From the NCBI RefSeq assembly GCF_003696315.1, contig NZ_RFFN01000010.1:84487-139629 (forward strand): DNA of 55,143 nt. The letters are read 5' to 3'. Positions 52,877 to 55,143 of this stretch are shown here, piece by piece. This DNA comes from Pseudomonas songnenensis. GTDB lineage: Bacteria; Pseudomonadota; Gammaproteobacteria; Pseudomonadales; Pseudomonadaceae. A program made the position numbers and the translations under genes. Under the pieces are notes generated by a model. That model saw nothing but the letters and a program-made list of their open reading frames with translations, ran no database searches and was not told the origin of the DNA. The number at the start of each line of letters is the position of its first letter. The first letter of the stretch is position 1.

Positions 52877-53965
52877 TCATTTGCGAACCAGCAGCACCCC
52901 GGACTCCATGTGGTGGGTGTAGGGGAACTGGTCGAACAGCGCACAGCGCTCGATGCGATGGGTGTCGGCCAGCTGGGCGATGTTCTGCGCCAGGGTCTCC
53001 GGGTTGCAGGAGATGTAGAGGATGCGCTCGAAGCGGCGGGTCAGCTCGCAGGTGTCCGGGTCCATGCCGGCGCGCGGCGGGTCGACGAAGATGCTGCCGA
53101 AGTCGTAGCGCTTCAGGTCGATATGGGCCAGGCGGCGGAACGGGCGCACCTCGTTCAGCGCCTGGGTCAGCTCCTCGGCTGAGAGACGCACCAGCTCGAT
53201 GTTGTCGATGCCGTTGTCGGCGATATTGGCCAGCGCGGCGTTGACCGAGGTCTTGCTGATCTCGGTGGCCAGCACGCGGCGCACGCGGGTGGCCAGCGGC
53301 AGGGTGAAGTTGCCGTTTCCGCAGTACAGCTCTAGCAGGTCGTCATCGCGCTCGCCGAGCACCTCGAAGGCCCAGTTCAGCATCTTCTGGCAGACCTCGC
53401 CGTTGGGCTGGGTGAAGGCGCCCTCCGGCTGGCGGTAGCGGAAGCTGCGGCCGGCGACCACCAGCTGTTCTTCAACGTAATCGCGACCGATGACGATGCG
53501 CTTGCCCTTGGAGCGGCCGACCAGGCTCACGCCGAGGTCGGCGGCAAGCTGCCCGGCTTCGGCCTGCCAGGCCTCGTCCAGCGGGCGGTGGTAGGCGAGG
53601 GTGATCAGCGCATCGCCGGCCAGGGTGGTGAGAAATTCGACCTGGAACAGCTTGAAGCTGAGCACTTCCGACGCCTGCCAGGCGGCCTTCAGTTGCGGCA
53701 TCAGCTCGTTGATGCGCCGGCTGGCGATAGGGAAGTCGTCGATCAGGATCGCCTTGTGCTTGTCGCCCTGCTCGAACATCGCGTAATGGCGCTGGCCATC
53801 CTCGCGCCACAGGCGAAACTCGGTGCGCAGGCGGTAATGCTCGCGGGGCGAGTCGAAGACCTCCGCTGCCGGTGCATCGAACGGTGCCAGCAGCTCCTCC
53901 AGCCGGGCGGCTTTCTCGGCGAGTTGGGCGGCGTAGGTGGCGGGATCGAATTGCGGAGCGCTCAT
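52877..53965 (-). CDS. trmA: tRNA (uracil-5-)-methyltransferase TrmA
   Basis: 362 residues; ATG at 53965, preferred to an upstream in-frame ATG at 54070 that lies in the repeat region. The N-terminal half has the [27 protein letters not shown] motif of TrmA and no TRAM domain. The SAM motif is [16 protein letters not shown]. Catalytic Cys and Glu are in [14 protein letters not shown]. It makes m5U54 in tRNA. It stands alone, downstream of the permease gene. Confidence 0.95.
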   Translation of the reverse strand: MSAPQFDPATYAAQLAEKAARLEELLAPFDAPAAEVFDSPREHYRLRTEFRLWREDGQRHYAMFEQGDKHKAILIDDFPIASRRINELMPQLKAAWQASEVLSFKLFQVEFLTTLAGDALITLAYHRPLDEAWQAEAGQLAADLGVSLVGRSKGKRIVIGRDYVEEQLVVAGRSFRYRQPEGAFTQPNGEVCQKMLNWAFEVLGERDDDLLELYCGNGNFTLPLATRVRRVLATEISKTSVNAALANIADNGIDNIELVRLSAEELTQALNEVRPFRRLAHIDLKRYDFGSIFVDPPRAGMDPDTCELTRRFERILYISCNPETLAQNIAQLADTHRIERCALFDQFPYTHHMESGVLLVRK

Positions 53966-54047
53966 GAAGACTCTTGGAAAGGTAGGTAAATCGTAGGGTG
54001 GATCGCGGCGCGCAGCTGACGCTTCATCCATCCACCGTCGCCGGATG

Positions 54048-54078
54048 AAAGGTGGATGAAAAAGCGCCATCCACCTTT
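54048..54078. repeat. GGTGGATG/CATCCACC hairpin between trmA and the permease
   Basis: AAAGGTGGATG (54048-54058) pairs with CATCCACCTTT (54068-54078), loop nine bases. The stretch from 53994 also has TAGGGTGGAT and CATCCATCCACC copies. It may end the permease transcript and belongs to the same repeat family as at 32.29 kb. Confidence 0.55.
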
Positions 54079-54087
54079 AACGGAGCG

Positions 54088-55143
54088 TCAGCCGGCGAAC
54101 CAGCCCAGCTTGACCACGAACAGCGCCGAGAGAATCCACATCGCCGGGCTCAGCTCGCGCCAGCGGCCGGCCAGCAGCTTGATCGCGGTCCAGGCGATGA
54201 AGCCGAAGGCGATGCCGTTGGCGATGGAGAAGGTCAGCGGCATGGCCAGCGCGGCAACCACGACCGGCGCGGCGACGGTGAGGTCGTCCCAGTCGATGCC
54301 GGCCAGGCTGCTCATCATCAGCACGGCGACGAACAGCAGTGCCGGTGCGGTGGCATAGGCCGGCACGGCACCGGCCAGCGGGGCGAAGAACAGGCTGAGC
54401 AGGAACAGCAGGGCGACCACGCAGGCGGTCAGGCCGGTGCGGCCACCGGCAGCGGTACCGGCGGCCGATTCGATGTAGCTGGTGGTGGTCGAGGTGCCCA
54501 GCGCGGCGCCGGCCATGGTCGCGGTGCTGTCGGCCAGCAGGGCGCGGCCCAGGCGCGGCATCTTGCCGTCCTTGTCCAGCAGATCGGCTTTCTGCGCGAC
54601 GCCGATCAGGGTGCCGGACGTGTCGAACAGGTCGACGAAGAGGAAGGCGAAGATCACGCTGATCAGGCCGATATCCAGCGCGCCCATGATGTCCAGCTGC
54701 ATGAAGGTCGGCGCCAGCGACGGCGGCATCGATACCACACCGTTGAGCTGCGACAGACCGAGCAGGATCGACAGGCCGGTGACCACCAGAATGCCGATCA
54801 TCACCGCGCCGGTGACCTGGCGGTAGGCCAGCGCAGCGATCAGGAAGAAGCCCAGGCAGGCCAGTAGCGGGCCGCCGGCGCTGAGGTCGCCGAGGCCGAC
54901 CAGGGTGGCCGGGTTATCGACGACGATGCCGGCGTTCTTCAGCGCGATGATCGCCAGGAACAGGCCGATACCCGCGGCAATGCCGGCGCGCAGGGCCAGC
55001 GGAATGCTGTGGATGATCCACTCGCGGATCTTGAAGATCGACAGGCCGAAGAAGATCACGCCCGAGAGGAACACCGCACCCAGTGCGGTCTGCCAGGTGT
55101 AACCCATGGTCAGCACGACGGTGTAGGTGAAGAAGGCGTTCAG
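54088..55143 (-). CDS. NCS2-type purine permease, AzgA-like (5' end cut by the window)
   Basis: Open to the right edge, so the N-terminus is missing; about 351 residues remain. AFFTYTVVLTMGYTWQTALG, LRAGIAAGIGLFLAIIALKNAGI, IFAFLFVDLFDTSGTLIGVA and LGTSTTTSYIESAAGTAAGGRTG are diagnostic of the AzgA/PbuG branch. About ten membrane helices are visible. It imports adenine, guanine or hypoxanthine with protons. Confidence 0.92.
   Translation of the reverse strand: MNAFFTYTVVLTMGYTWQTALGAVFLSGVIFFGLSIFKIREWIIHSIPLALRAGIAAGIGLFLAIIALKNAGIVVDNPATLVGLGDLSAGGPLLACLGFFLIAALAYRQVTGAVMIGILVVTGLSILLGLSQLNGVVSMPPSLAPTFMQLDIMGALDIGLISVIFAFLFVDLFDTSGTLIGVAQKADLLDKDGKMPRLGRALLADSTATMAGAALGTSTTTSYIESAAGTAAGGRTGLTACVVALLFLLSLFFAPLAGAVPAYATAPALLFVAVLMMSSLAGIDWDDLTVAAPVVVAALAMPLTFSIANGIAFGFIAWTAIKLLAGRWRELSPAMWILSALFVVKLGWFAG

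Noticed and set aside
1..55143. CRISPR, tRNA, rRNA, insertion sequence or prophage
   Set aside because: No regularly spaced repeats, transposase or integrase frames or tRNA-like cloverleaf sequences were seen on reading both strands; a dedicated scan was not run.

Overview
The window is about 55 kb of GC-rich chromosomal DNA from a pseudomonad. The closest match in gene content is the denitrifying Pseudomonas stutzeri group (Stutzerimonas). The evidence is a complete respiratory nitrate reductase locus: narXL, two NarK-type transporters of different classes, narGHJI, two Dnr-type Crp/Fnr regulators and linked moaA-moaB-moeA. This fits what is published for P. stutzeri ATCC 14405 (narXL, narK, narC and dnrE linked to narG). 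The species is inferred from gene order and family resemblance; no search was run. I see no tRNA, rRNA, CRISPR array, insertion sequence or prophage, and no gene-free stretch above 300 bases.

Layout. 1-14.5 kb holds housekeeping and accessory genes: a truncated chemoreceptor, a DJ-1/PfpI protein, an EAL phosphodiesterase, a Kef-type antiporter, an RhlE-like helicase, AdhP, a GHKL-ATPase/flavoprotein/deacetylase-like gene set, TesB, a HAD phosphatase, a YpfJ-type metalloprotease and a DUF411 protein. 14.6-35.4 kb is the nitrate respiration region. It contains two Crp/Fnr paralogues around a small membrane protein, a periplasmic PilJ-domain protein with two NarX-like P-box motifs, narL and narX, and divergent narK-usp-narC-narGHJI followed by a parvulin-type isomerase and the molybdenum cofactor genes. 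FNR/ANR-like boxes precede narK and the PilJ-domain gene. NarL heptamers precede narK and the second Crp/Fnr gene.

35.4-42.5 kb is a minus-strand operon of eight genes: thermostable-hemolysin family (GNAT-like) protein, AMP-dependent ligase, heme-oxygenase-like metal oxidase, SDR, TPR protein, QseB-like regulator, QseC-like kinase and cytochrome b561. It looks like an uncharacterised small-molecule pathway with its own two-component system. A perfect CTTAAG-N5-CTTAAG site lies 45 bp before its first gene. Related sites lie 45-47 bp before the cytochrome b561 gene and before both arms of a divergent SHP/DHC/cytochrome b-reductase locus at 48.8-51.4 kb. I propose that these form one regulon; this is the main new hypothesis here.

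42.7-48.7 kb is an envelope-modification cluster: colR-colS, a methyltransferase, an InaA-type kinase, diacylglycerol kinase and an LtaS-like sulfatase-fold transferase. Near-perfect ColR boxes lie before colR and before the methyltransferase gene. The window ends with a metallo-beta-lactamase/rhodanese protein, trmA and a truncated AzgA-like purine permease.
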